A DNA stretch of 64,000 nt. Source: Yoonia sediminilitoris (lineage in GTDB: Bacteria; Pseudomonadota; Alphaproteobacteria; Rhodobacterales; Rhodobacteraceae). Below, piece by piece: positions 57,042 through 64,000 of this stretch; position 1 is the stretch's first letter; each line of letters opens with the position of its first letter. A program made the translations under genes and the position numbers. Under the pieces are notes generated by a model. The model was given only the letters and a program-made list of their open reading frames with translations. It searched no databases and was not told the origin of the DNA. The DNA lies in assembly GCF_003058085.1 (NCBI RefSeq), contig NZ_QBUD01000009.1, positions 62,001 through 126,000 on the forward strand, in the 5' to 3' direction.

Positions 57042-58082
57042 GTGGGCGTGACAAAACGCATCAATCTGGCCTTGCAGGGGGGCGGCGCGCACGGTGCCTT
57101 CACTTGGGGCGTGTTGTGCCGCATCTTGCAGGACGAGGATATCGAGATTGCGGCTATATCAGCGACCTCTGCGGGGGCACTGAATGCGGCGGCACTCAAG
57201 GCGGGCATGCTGTCGGGCGGGCGACAAGGCGCGCGCGAGAATCTGGATTGGCTGTGGACCCAGATCGGGGCCATCACAGACCCCAATTTTACCGACTGGA
57301 TTGCATCGCTTGCCCCATCTGCGGGGATTTGGGCCAAGGCACTGGAATATTCGCCTGCCTATGCCGCCGTGGACATGACACAGCGCATGTTGTCGCCCTA
57401 TGCCTATGGCCCTGCCGCAAGAAATCCGTTGGAACGAATCGTCAGGGAATTCAGGTATGACGCGGTCTGTTCGCAAGACGGACCCGCGCTGCACATCTGC
57501 GCCACCAACGTCAGATCGGGCAAAATCCGGGTTTTTACCGGAGAAGAAATCATGTCCGATGTCATCCTTGCCTCTGCCTGCCTGCCCAGCCTGTTTCAGG
57601 CGGTTGAATTCACGGACCCGCAGACCGGCAAGTCAGAGGCGTTCTGGGATGGCGGCTATTCCGGCAATCCGGCGCTTTTCCCGTTGTTTGATAAGGACTT
57701 GCCCGACGACATTTTGATCGTGAACATCAATCCACTGCACCGCGAGGAACTGCCCGTCGAAGTTCAGGCAATCCATAACCGGATCAACGAAATCAGCTTT
57801 AACAGCTCATTGCTGCGCGAACTGCGGGCGATCGAATTTGTGCATCGGCTTATTGAGGACGGGTCAATCACGCGTGGGACAATGAAGAATGTGCTGGTGC
57901 ATATGATTGCTGACGATGTGTTGATGAACGAACTCAACGTCGCCACCAAGACCATTCCAACGCCGGTGGTGCTGGCGCGGTTGAAAGCGGCGGGCGAGGC
58001 GGCTGCGGATGCTTTCCTGTCCAATCACAAGTCTGATCTGAACGCATCCAGTTCGGTGAACCTGCGGGACATGTTCAGCTAA
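57042..58082 (+). CDS. Patatin-like phospholipase
   Basis: A 346-aa patatin-fold lipid hydrolase. The oxyanion loop is LQGGGAHGAF, the nucleophile region SATSAGALNA and the catalytic dyad Asp in WDGGYSGNPAL. The elbow is A-T-S-A-G, so the first Gly of G-x-S-x-G is Ala; the Ser remains. Patatins are often found next to 3-hydroxybutyrate dehydrogenase in Rhodobacterales and may act on PHB granules or their lipid coat; this is contextual. The start is GTG at 57042, with another GTG at 57048. It overlaps the end of the converging LysE gene by 8 bases. Confidence 0.92.
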   Translation: MGVTKRINLALQGGGAHGAFTWGVLCRILQDEDIEIAAISATSAGALNAAALKAGMLSGGRQGARENLDWLWTQIGAITDPNFTDWIASLAPSAGIWAKALEYSPAYAAVDMTQRMLSPYAYGPAARNPLERIVREFRYDAVCSQDGPALHICATNVRSGKIRVFTGEEIMSDVILASACLPSLFQAVEFTDPQTGKSEAFWDGGYSGNPALFPLFDKDLPDDILIVNINPLHREELPVEVQAIHNRINEISFNSSLLRELRAIEFVHRLIEDGSITRGTMKNVLVHMIADDVLMNELNVATKTIPTPVVLARLKAAGEAAADAFLSNHKSDLNASSSVNLRDMFS

Positions 58083-58677
58083 GCAGCTTGAACGCCAGCG
58101 CCCACATCACAAGACCGATCAGCACGTCCAGCAACTGCCACGCGCGGGCCGATGTCATGACGGGCGCCAGCAGACGTGCGCCGTATCCAAGGCTGAAGAA
58201 AAAAACGAATGACGCAGAAACCGCGCCAATCCCGAAGGCAAGTTTTGCACCGGTCGCGGTAAACTGGGTCGAGATTGCACCAATCAGGCCCAATGTATCC
58301 AGATAGACGTGCGGGTTCAGCCATGTGAACGCCGCACCCGTCGCCAGCGTGGCCCACAGGCCCGCAGTCTGGCCCGCAATCTGCAGCGCATAGTCACCCT
58401 GCCACGCTGCCCAAAGACGAAGCGCTCCATAGACCAACAAAAACGCGGCGCCACCCCACGCCATGATCTGCGGCAACATCGGATAGAGCGCAACGATAGC
58501 CCCAAATCCCAAAACGCCCGCAGTGATCAAAATCGCGTCCGACAGCGCGCACAACAGGCATAGCGGAAAGACATGCGCGCCAGCCAGTCCCTGGCGCAGC
58601 ACAAAGGCGTTTTGCGCACCAATCGCAAGGATCAGCGCAAAGGCGGTGGCAAAACCGGTCAGGGCAGGGGTGATCAA
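58075..58677 (-). CDS. LysE/ArgO-family amino acid exporter
   Basis: A 200-aa membrane protein with six predicted spans. It has the LysE signature near the N-terminus, FALILAIGAQNAFVLRQGL, then CALSDAILITAGVLGFG, and TWLNPHVYLDTLGLIGA in the middle. The QNAF and LNPH motifs favour the ArgO/LysE branch exporting arginine or lysine. It ends 8 bases into the patatin gene and begins 3 bases after the DUF502 gene stop, so it is likely co-transcribed with it. Confidence 0.92.
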   Translation of the reverse strand: MITPALTGFATAFALILAIGAQNAFVLRQGLAGAHVFPLCLLCALSDAILITAGVLGFGAIVALYPMLPQIMAWGGAAFLLVYGALRLWAAWQGDYALQIAGQTAGLWATLATGAAFTWLNPHVYLDTLGLIGAISTQFTATGAKLAFGIGAVSASFVFFFSLGYGARLLAPVMTSARAWQLLDVLIGLVMWALAFKLLS

Positions 58678-58680
58678 ATG

Positions 58681-59409
58681 TTACTCGGCCGCATGCGGGA
58701 TGGATGTGACTGTCTTGTCGTTGGGGTAAACCAAGCCAGCCGAAATCACCAGCTTTGCGGCATCCTCAACCGACATATCCAACATCTTGACGTCACGCAG
58801 GGGCAGAAACAGCAGAAACCCTGACGTAGGGTTCGGTGTGGTTGGCAGAAATACTGTTGTGAATGTCTCTCCATCCGCCAGTTTCTCGTCAATCTCGCCC
58901 TTGGCGTTGGTCGAGACAAAGGCAATCGCCCAGATGCCCTTGCGCGGATATTCCACCAGACAGGCCTTATCAAAAGATGTGTCACGCTGGGAAAAAACTG
59001 TCTCTGCAATCTGCTTGACGGCATTATAGACCGACCGGACCACCGGCATCCGGTCCACGATCCGTTCACCAATTGACAGAAAAGACCGCCCGATAATCCC
59101 TTTGCCGATCCAGCCGACAATGACCGTAAAGATCAGGAATATGACAACGCCGACACCACGCACGTTGACCGTGATCCAGTTTTCAGGCGTGCGGCCAAGG
59201 AAGTGGTTCACCAACTGTTCGGGGTGATAGGCATTTGGCACAAAGGGCCAGACCCAGCTATCGACCCAGCCCACGACAGTCCAGATCAGCCACAGTGTCA
59301 TCCCGATCGGGGCCACAATGATAACGCCCGCAAGGAAGTTGCTGCGCAATTTCGCGATTATGCCGGGGCGGCGCAGGCGCTTGTGCTCTGGGTGGTCAGG
59401 GTCGTTCAT
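58681..59409 (-). CDS. DUF502 family membrane protein
   Basis: A 242-aa inner-membrane protein of DUF502. Two spans are visible: LAGVIIVAPIGMTLWLIW and GVGVVIFLIFTVIVGWIG, followed by a cytosolic or periplasmic region with FLPTTPNPTSGFLLFLP, the family hallmark. Function is unknown; some relatives have been linked to envelope or cuticle biogenesis. The start at 59409 (MNDPDHPEH) is used; a GTG/ATG four codons upstream also exists. It leads the LysE gene. The gap 59410-59649 contains no gene. Confidence 0.88.
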   Translation of the reverse strand: MNDPDHPEHKRLRRPGIIAKLRSNFLAGVIIVAPIGMTLWLIWTVVGWVDSWVWPFVPNAYHPEQLVNHFLGRTPENWITVNVRGVGVVIFLIFTVIVGWIGKGIIGRSFLSIGERIVDRMPVVRSVYNAVKQIAETVFSQRDTSFDKACLVEYPRKGIWAIAFVSTNAKGEIDEKLADGETFTTVFLPTTPNPTSGFLLFLPLRDVKMLDMSVEDAAKLVISAGLVYPNDKTVTSIPHAAE

Positions 59410-59649
59410 CGGCTCATCCAAAAGATCGGTGCTATATAGTTAGGGTGCGCAGGCGGCGCCCACAATATCGGCAGGCGGAAATCGGATGATTTATCCGGGG
59501 CATGCCGCCTGCGCTGAAATAATGGGCGGACATGGCGCTCACAGCGGGGTCTTATCCTCACTCATCATCAATCCCGTGGCATCTACGCCAACGTCTTCGC
59601 ATCCACAAAAGGTCCCGCGAGAGGATGCGCCTGCACATTTACCCCATTC

Positions 59650-60555
59650 TTACGACGCGAGGGATATCGCAATTTGCGCAGCGAGCTGCGCGTTGTTACG
59701 CACCAATGCGATGTTGGCTGTCAGGGAACGCCCCTCGGTCAGTTCAAAGATCCGTTGCAGCAGGAAGGGCGTGACCGCCTTGGCGCTAATCTTTTGGGCG
59801 TCAGCCTCTGCCAGCGCCTGCGCGATGATGGGTGCCAGTGTTTCGGCGGGGATTTCGGCCTCGGCGGGGATAGGGTTTGTGACTAACTGCCCGCCCTTCA
59901 GGCCCATGGCCGTCCGCATTTGCTGGGCCCTGGCAATGTCTACGGCACTATCCATCCGCAGGGGTGCAACCATTTCGGACGTTGCGGACCAGAAGGCCGG
60001 GATCATGTCTTGCCCATAGGCGATCACTGGCACACCAAGTGTTTCGAGCACTTCGAATGTCTTGGGCAAATCCAGAATGGCTTTCGCCCCTGCGGCCACA
60101 ACTGTGACCGGGGTTTGCGCCAGTTCATGCAGATCGGCAGAAATGTCAAAGCTGTCTTCGGCCCCCTTGTGCACACCGCCAATACCGCCTGTTGCGAACG
60201 CATGGATGCCCGCCAGATGGGCGGCAATCATGGTGGCGGCCACAGTTGTGGCCCCCGTGCCGCCAGAGGCGATACAGGCGGCGATATCGGCGCGCGACAG
60301 CTTGGCCACATCCTTGGCTTGCCCCAATGCATCAAGTTCGTCAGCCTCAAGCCCCACATGCAGGGTGCCGTTTATGACGGCGATTGTTGCGGGCACGGCG
60401 CCTGCCTGCCTGATGTCATCTTCGACAATGCGTGCGGTTTCGACATTTTGCGGAAACGGCATCCCGTGGGTGATGATGGTGCTTTCCAGGGCCACAAGCG
60501 GCACGCCTGTTGCGCGGGCGTTGGCCACTTCGGCACTAAATGTCATGGGGATCAT
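59650..60555 (-). CDS. psuG: Pseudouridine-5'-phosphate glycosidase
   Basis: A 301-aa manganese enzyme reversibly cleaving pseudouridine 5'-phosphate into uracil and ribose 5-phosphate. Family motifs: LVALESTIITHGMPFPQN, GGTGATTVAATM, FATGGIGGVHKGAE and the C-terminal KAVTPFLLQRIFELTEGRS. The start overlaps the stop of psuK as ATGA; an internal ATG three codons in is also possible. With psuK it salvages pseudouridine from RNA turnover. Confidence 0.96.
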   Translation of the reverse strand: MIPMTFSAEVANARATGVPLVALESTIITHGMPFPQNVETARIVEDDIRQAGAVPATIAVINGTLHVGLEADELDALGQAKDVAKLSRADIAACIASGGTGATTVAATMIAAHLAGIHAFATGGIGGVHKGAEDSFDISADLHELAQTPVTVVAAGAKAILDLPKTFEVLETLGVPVIAYGQDMIPAFWSATSEMVAPLRMDSAVDIARAQQMRTAMGLKGGQLVTNPIPAEAEIPAETLAPIIAQALAEADAQKISAKAVTPFLLQRIFELTEGRSLTANIALVRNNAQLAAQIAISLAS

Positions 60556-61445
60556 AGGGGTGTTTCTCCGGATACGTATGTTGCAGCGGCGTTCAGGGCG
60601 CGGGTCAGGGCGGCGGCGCGGTCCAGTCCTTGCGCCTCTGACGCGATATGGGCGGCCATGAAAGTATCGCCTGCGCCTGTGACCCGTGTCACCATGACGG
60701 CGGGTGGCGTTTGGGTGATGATGTCGCCTGCGGTGCCTTCGGACGCCGATTTGCCGCCGTCTGTCACCAGAACCCTGTGGGCGCCGCGCGCAATCAAGGC
60801 GGCGGCGGCAGAGGCGCTGTCGTCAAATTGGGTCATGCACAGCAACCCGGCTTCTTCGAGATTGACGTAGAGCGTGGCCGACGGATGGCCCAACAGCGCC
60901 AGCAGGCGTTCCGCTTTGCCGGGTGAAGCGGGCGCAACGCGCAAGTCCGCCTTGGCGAACAGAGGCGATTGCGCGATGTCCTGCAATAGTTCCTCGGTCA
61001 GGTTGCCATCCAATGCGATCGGCCCGTCGTAGGGCGCAACTGCGGACCCCAGTGCGCCGTTGTCGAGCGGGCGCAGGATCTTGTCGCCTGCCGCCTCAAG
61101 CGAGTGGGCGTCGGCAATGGCGGCGACCAGCCCGTTTGCGCCTTCAATCGCCATATAGACATCGGTGGGCAGATCGTCAGAGCGGTAGATGTGATCGCAG
61201 ATCATACCCATTCGTTCCGCCTCGTGCTGCAGTTCGTCGCCTTCGGCGTCCCGCCCGATGGTGGTCAGCAGGGCGGGGGTCATGTCAAAGCGGCGCAGGG
61301 TCATGGCGATATTCATCGCCACCCCGCCGGGCAACCGGGTAATGCGGCCGGGCACGTCAGAGCCCACGCGCATGTGCGATGCAGCCCGTCCAATGACGTC
61401 CCATAGGACTGAACCGATGCACAGAATATCAGGTTGTTTTTTCAT
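60552..61445 (-). CDS. psuK: Pseudouridine kinase (PfkB family)
   Basis: A 297-aa ribokinase-fold enzyme that phosphorylates pseudouridine for PsuG. It has PfkB signature 1 near GGVAMNIAMTLRRF and signature 2 RVTGAGDTFMAAHI, with the catalytic Asp of GAGD. The start at 61445 (MKKQPDILCIGSVLWDVIG) is set by the fold. PsuK as substrate assignment rests on the psuG overlap (ATGA); by sequence alone it is a carbohydrate or nucleoside kinase. Confidence 0.93.
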   Translation of the reverse strand: MKKQPDILCIGSVLWDVIGRAASHMRVGSDVPGRITRLPGGVAMNIAMTLRRFDMTPALLTTIGRDAEGDELQHEAERMGMICDHIYRSDDLPTDVYMAIEGANGLVAAIADAHSLEAAGDKILRPLDNGALGSAVAPYDGPIALDGNLTEELLQDIAQSPLFAKADLRVAPASPGKAERLLALLGHPSATLYVNLEEAGLLCMTQFDDSASAAAALIARGAHRVLVTDGGKSASEGTAGDIITQTPPAVMVTRVTGAGDTFMAAHIASEAQGLDRAAALTRALNAAATYVSGETPL

Positions 61446-61542
61446 GTAGGCGTTTTGACCGAGGCCAAGGCGATACACAAGTCACCATCAAATATCCCAG
61501 TACCAACGCCAATCCCATTGGGTCGCCACTTTGCGGTCGCGC

Positions 61543-62346
61543 CTATTCAGGGGTTGCAAATGTCATATTGGCCCAAAGGGTTTCCCATACGGCATCGCTG
61601 CTCTGGCGCAACTGGTCGCTGGGTTCGCGCAGTACCACCGCATCGACCATGTAGCTGTGACCCGGCTTGACAGGGAAGATGCCGACCCCCTGATCGTCGG
61701 TACGGTAAAGAGTGATGGTCACGGCACCGGATGCGTCTTTTTCAAACACCTCGATCTGTTCGTTGGCGCGCACATCGTTGCGGTAGTACAGTTGCACCCG
61801 CATCCCATCTGACAGGTCATCGGTGTAAGGGTTTGACAATGCCACCAGTTCGGTCTCCATACCGACCCTGCGGTCGGCACCGGCGCTTTCGCCCACACCG
61901 ATCAGGGTTTTTGAATAGCGGGTGTAGACTTCCTTGAAGTTCGCCTCTGGCAAGCCGCGTGCGTCATGTACCGGGCGGATGTCGCCCAGGTCTTTGTGAT
62001 CAATGAACTTCTGGAATTTCGCCCAGCTTTTGTAACTTAGCGTAGAGGGCTGGGTTTGGTAGGCGACGATATTCAGCCCTTCGCCGACCGCATCGCGGCT
62101 CAGGCCGGGCCTGTCCCCCAACCGTCCTGTCACGCGCTCGATCGAGTCGCCGGACACGGCCACGAAATTTTGTATGCTCCGTGGCAGAAAAGCCAGCTTT
62201 GTGCCTTTAAATTCCTCCCCGTTGATAATATCCGCTTCCAGCCTACCATCTGCATCAACCTGATACGCCAAAGGTTCGAGCCAAAGTTCGTGTGCGGCAA
62301 GTGGGGTAGCAAGCAGTATTAAGGCAAGGGAAAGAAAACGCATCAT
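61543..62346 (-). CDS. DUF4198 exported protein
   Basis: A 267-aa periplasmic protein. The signal peptide is MMRFLSLALILLATPLAAHE, cleaved before HELWLEP, the classic DUF4198 beginning, which is often annotated as a nickel/cobalt-uptake-associated beta-sandwich domain. Immunoglobulin-like strands follow, with VQLYYRNDVRANEQIEVFEK and GIFPVKPGHSYMVDAVVL. A C-terminal TLWANMTFA ends it. AAGGA lies 5 bases before the ATG at 62346. It is divergent from the HupE gene, whose ATG overlaps it. A metal-transport role is inferred from family and partner. Confidence 0.88.
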   Translation of the reverse strand: MMRFLSLALILLATPLAAHELWLEPLAYQVDADGRLEADIINGEEFKGTKLAFLPRSIQNFVAVSGDSIERVTGRLGDRPGLSRDAVGEGLNIVAYQTQPSTLSYKSWAKFQKFIDHKDLGDIRPVHDARGLPEANFKEVYTRYSKTLIGVGESAGADRRVGMETELVALSNPYTDDLSDGMRVQLYYRNDVRANEQIEVFEKDASGAVTITLYRTDDQGVGIFPVKPGHSYMVDAVVLREPSDQLRQSSDAVWETLWANMTFATPE

Positions 62347-63718
62347 GAAGTCCTTTTCAGTTAGCTCGAAAGTGTCACTCATCAGAGCGTTGTCAAGCGC
62401 CGTTGTATTGTGGATCACATCCCTGTCATTGGCCGCAGCCCATGAAGTCCTGCCCTCGATTACCGATATGACCGAAGTGGACGGCAAGCTGGTGTTTGAA
62501 ATGTCAGCGAATCTTGAAAGTTTTGTGGCAGGCATTGACCTGACCGAGACCAGCGACACCAACGATGCACCACAGGCAGCCAGCTATGATGTATTGCGCG
62601 CGCTGGAACCTCCGGCGTTGGAACAGCAGTTTCGCAGCTTCTGGCCACAGATGGCCGGTGCCATCACTATTCTGGCAGATGGCCAGCCTTTGACCCCGGA
62701 ACTTGACAATGTGATCGTCGGGCCAGTGGGAAATATCGAAGCGGTCCGTTCATCGGACATCGTGTTTTCGGCTGATCTGCCGGAAGGCACACAAAAGGTG
62801 CAGGTCGGCTGGGACAGGTCATTCGGGGTGCTGGTCGTGCGTCAGATGGGGGTCGATGCGCCCTATGATGGCTATCTTGAAGCAGGCAGTCTGAGCGACC
62901 CGATCTCGCTGTCCGGCGGCGATCAGGCGACGGCGATGCAAAGCTTCCTGCGCTATATCCCCGTGGGCTTTGATCATATCGTGCCCAAGGGGCTGGATCA
63001 TATCCTGTTTGTTCTGGGCTTGTTTTTTCTGGCTGCACGTGTCCGTCCGCTCTTGCTGCAAGTATCCCTGTTTACGCTGGCGCATACAATCACGCTGGCG
63101 CTGGCCGCATTGGGGCATACCAAGGTACTGGACGACTTCTTTGTCGGGACGTTCAACATTGAATTTATCGCGGTGGTCGAGCCGTTGATCGCGGCTTCCA
63201 TCGTATATGTGGCTGTTGAAAATATCTTCATGAAGGGGATCAGCCCATGGCGTCCCTTCGCGATTTTCCTGTTCGGGCTGCTGCACGGTCTGGGGTTTGC
63301 ATCGGTGCTCAGCGAATTTGGACTGCCCGAAGAAACGTTTGTCGCCGCCCTGATCGGGTTCAACGTGGGCGTGGAAGTGGGCCAGCTGGCCGTGATCGGC
63401 GTCATGCTGTTGTGCGTCTGGCAGGCGCTCCGGATTGATCGGGGGCGCAATGAGGCCGGGCAGGGCTTTGCCCTATATGGCGTCCTGACAGTTGTGGCCA
63501 TTGCACTTGCGCTTCTTAATCCGCAAGCACTTGAAACCGCGCTTGAAAACCCGGTCTGGCTGTTTGCCGCGCCTCTGGCGGGGGTTTTTGTGCTTTGCGC
63601 TGCGTCCATCCAGTTTCGCGACCATCTGGAAAGCTACCGGGTGTTCGTCGCCGTGCCCTGCTCGGCCGCGATTGCGCTTGTAGGGACCTATTGGTTCGTT
63701 GAGCGGGTGTTTCTGTAA
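62345..63718 (+). CDS. HupE/UreJ-family membrane protein
   Basis: A 457-aa protein with an N-terminal signal (LSSAVVLWITSLSLAAA, cleaved before HEVLPSITDM), a periplasmic domain of about 200 residues, then a HupE/UreJ_2 membrane domain. Its hallmark is GFDHIVPKGLDHILFVLGLFFL, with HGLGFASVLSEFGLPE and several His. HupE/UreJ proteins move nickel or cobalt in relatives. The ATG at 62345 overlaps the DUF4198 start. An alternative GTG at 62372 would give a shorter signal and leave 25 bases between the genes. Nickel use is not shown by any enzyme in the window. Confidence 0.9.
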   Translation: MKSFSVSSKVSLIRALSSAVVLWITSLSLAAAHEVLPSITDMTEVDGKLVFEMSANLESFVAGIDLTETSDTNDAPQAASYDVLRALEPPALEQQFRSFWPQMAGAITILADGQPLTPELDNVIVGPVGNIEAVRSSDIVFSADLPEGTQKVQVGWDRSFGVLVVRQMGVDAPYDGYLEAGSLSDPISLSGGDQATAMQSFLRYIPVGFDHIVPKGLDHILFVLGLFFLAARVRPLLLQVSLFTLAHTITLALAALGHTKVLDDFFVGTFNIEFIAVVEPLIAASIVYVAVENIFMKGISPWRPFAIFLFGLLHGLGFASVLSEFGLPEETFVAALIGFNVGVEVGQLAVIGVMLLCVWQALRIDRGRNEAGQGFALYGVLTVVAIALALLNPQALETALENPVWLFAAPLAGVFVLCAASIQFRDHLESYRVFVAVPCSAAIALVGTYWFVERVFL

Positions 63719-63779
63719 CCTGTGAAAGCGTCTGATCCACTGCCATATCGGGCTTTTTGCGACAATTCGTGCAAAACAC

Positions 63780-63808
63780 TTGCACCGCACACAAAGCCGC
63801 GTTAATGC
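63780..63808 (+). promoter_or_regulatory. Putative promoter of rpsB
   Basis: TTGCAC (63780-63785), 17 bases, TAATGC-like -10 (63803-63808). It lies 116 bases before rpsB. The -10 is weak. Confidence 0.4.
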
Positions 63809-63840
63809 GCGCTCACTTAATCCCGCAGGCGGGGGCGGGT

Positions 63841-63863
63841 CGTTTGGGGAGACATCCCAAGCG
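63841..63863 (+). promoter_or_regulatory. Leader hairpin upstream of rpsB
   Basis: CGTTTGGG pairs with CCCAAGCG (8 bp with one G-U) around a 7-base loop, 61 bases before the rpsB ATG. r-protein leaders often hold a binding site for their own product, but no known S2 leader motif was recognised. Confidence 0.45.
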
Positions 63864-63924
63864 ATCCACCGGTTGGCAAATGCTGATCCCCCGCTGAGGC
63901 TTGAAACCGGAAAAGGAAAACGAC

Positions 63925-64000
63925 ATGGCTCTACCCGAGTTCACCATGCGCCAACTGCTTGAAGCAGGCGTACACTTCGGCCACCAGACAGCACGCTGGA
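63925..64000 (+). CDS. rpsB: Ribosomal protein S2, N-terminal 25 residues; cut by right edge
   Basis: The frame reads [20 protein letters not shown] and continues QTARW to the edge. [14 protein letters not shown] is the conserved start of S2, the small-subunit protein on the 30S back. AAAGGAAAA precedes the ATG. The rest of the gene, and usually tsf after it, lie beyond the window. Confidence 0.96.
   Translation, partial: MALPEFTMRQLLEAGVHFGHQTARW

Overview
The window is about 64 kb of chromosome from an alphaproteobacterium of the Rhodobacteraceae, most likely the Roseobacter group. The evidence is gene content and sequence: a sciP-ctrA pair, an iscR-suf operon with an Irr-type (ICE) palindrome upstream, Usg, a Mg-type HemB, a Hint-domain protein, an arginase-ornithine cyclodeaminase pair, psuK-psuG, and GTTC-N7-GTTC SOS boxes. 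Genus cannot be fixed from sequence alone; Loktanella/Yoonia/Octadecabacter-like is a guess. Nearly all of the window is housekeeping core genome. No phage, CRISPR array or intact insertion sequence was seen.

Layout. 1-8 kb: ABC-F ATPase (cut by the left edge), DUF6614, a proline-racemase-family enzyme, ndk, TfoX_C, a DEAD-box helicase and an HD-hydrolase/hypothetical/alpha-beta-hydrolase cluster. 8-16.5 kb: iscR, a NifS-like desulfurase, sufB, a membrane protein, sufC, sufD, two YIP1 membrane proteins and sufS, all on + and tightly packed. 16.5-19.5 kb: a small accessory patch. It holds a guanidinium-type SMR exporter with a guanidine-II (mini-ykkC) riboswitch candidate and a cysteine hydrolase, a frameshifted heme-peroxidase pseudogene, a decayed tRNA copy and tRNA-Arg(CCG). 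19.5-23 kb: a CHASE-like/PAS/GGDEF/EAL protein, a gene-poor stretch and DUF2267.

23-36 kb: mnmA, sciP, ctrA, ligA, recG, a 40-aa membrane protein behind two SOS boxes, a NifU/IscU-like scaffold, hisI, gluQRS, trmFO and gyrA. 36-46 kb: usg, a dienelactone hydrolase, arginase plus ornithine cyclodeaminase with a divergent AsnC regulator, dsbB, a YqaA-type membrane protein, a zinc metallopeptidase, tRNA-Leu(CAA), a Hint protein, a MobA-like transferase, a SYLF lipoprotein, a decayed chemotaxis-receptor fragment and hemB. 46-64 kb: mfd, an MFS exporter, a DsbA/FrnE protein, an acyl-CoA synthetase with a divergent XRE-cupin regulator, a peptide-binding protein, an orphan small-RNA-like unit, 3-hydroxybutyrate dehydrogenase, patatin, LysE, DUF502, psuG-psuK, the DUF4198/HupE pair and the start of rpsB.

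How the genes work together. The 8-16.5 kb block makes the SUF Fe-S assembly machine, with iron sensing implied by the Irr-like box and an atypical IscR. ctrA and its inhibitor sciP form a cell-cycle module. Arginase and OCD would convert arginine to ornithine to proline. mfd, ligA, recG and the SOS-boxed small gene belong to DNA repair and damage response. The most novel-looking items are the SOS-boxed 40-aa membrane protein (an analogue, by inference, of Caulobacter SidA), the riboswitch-SMR-hydrolase unit, the orphan promoter-hairpin-terminator unit at 56.1 kb, and the two YIP1 proteins embedded by start/stop overlaps in the suf operon.
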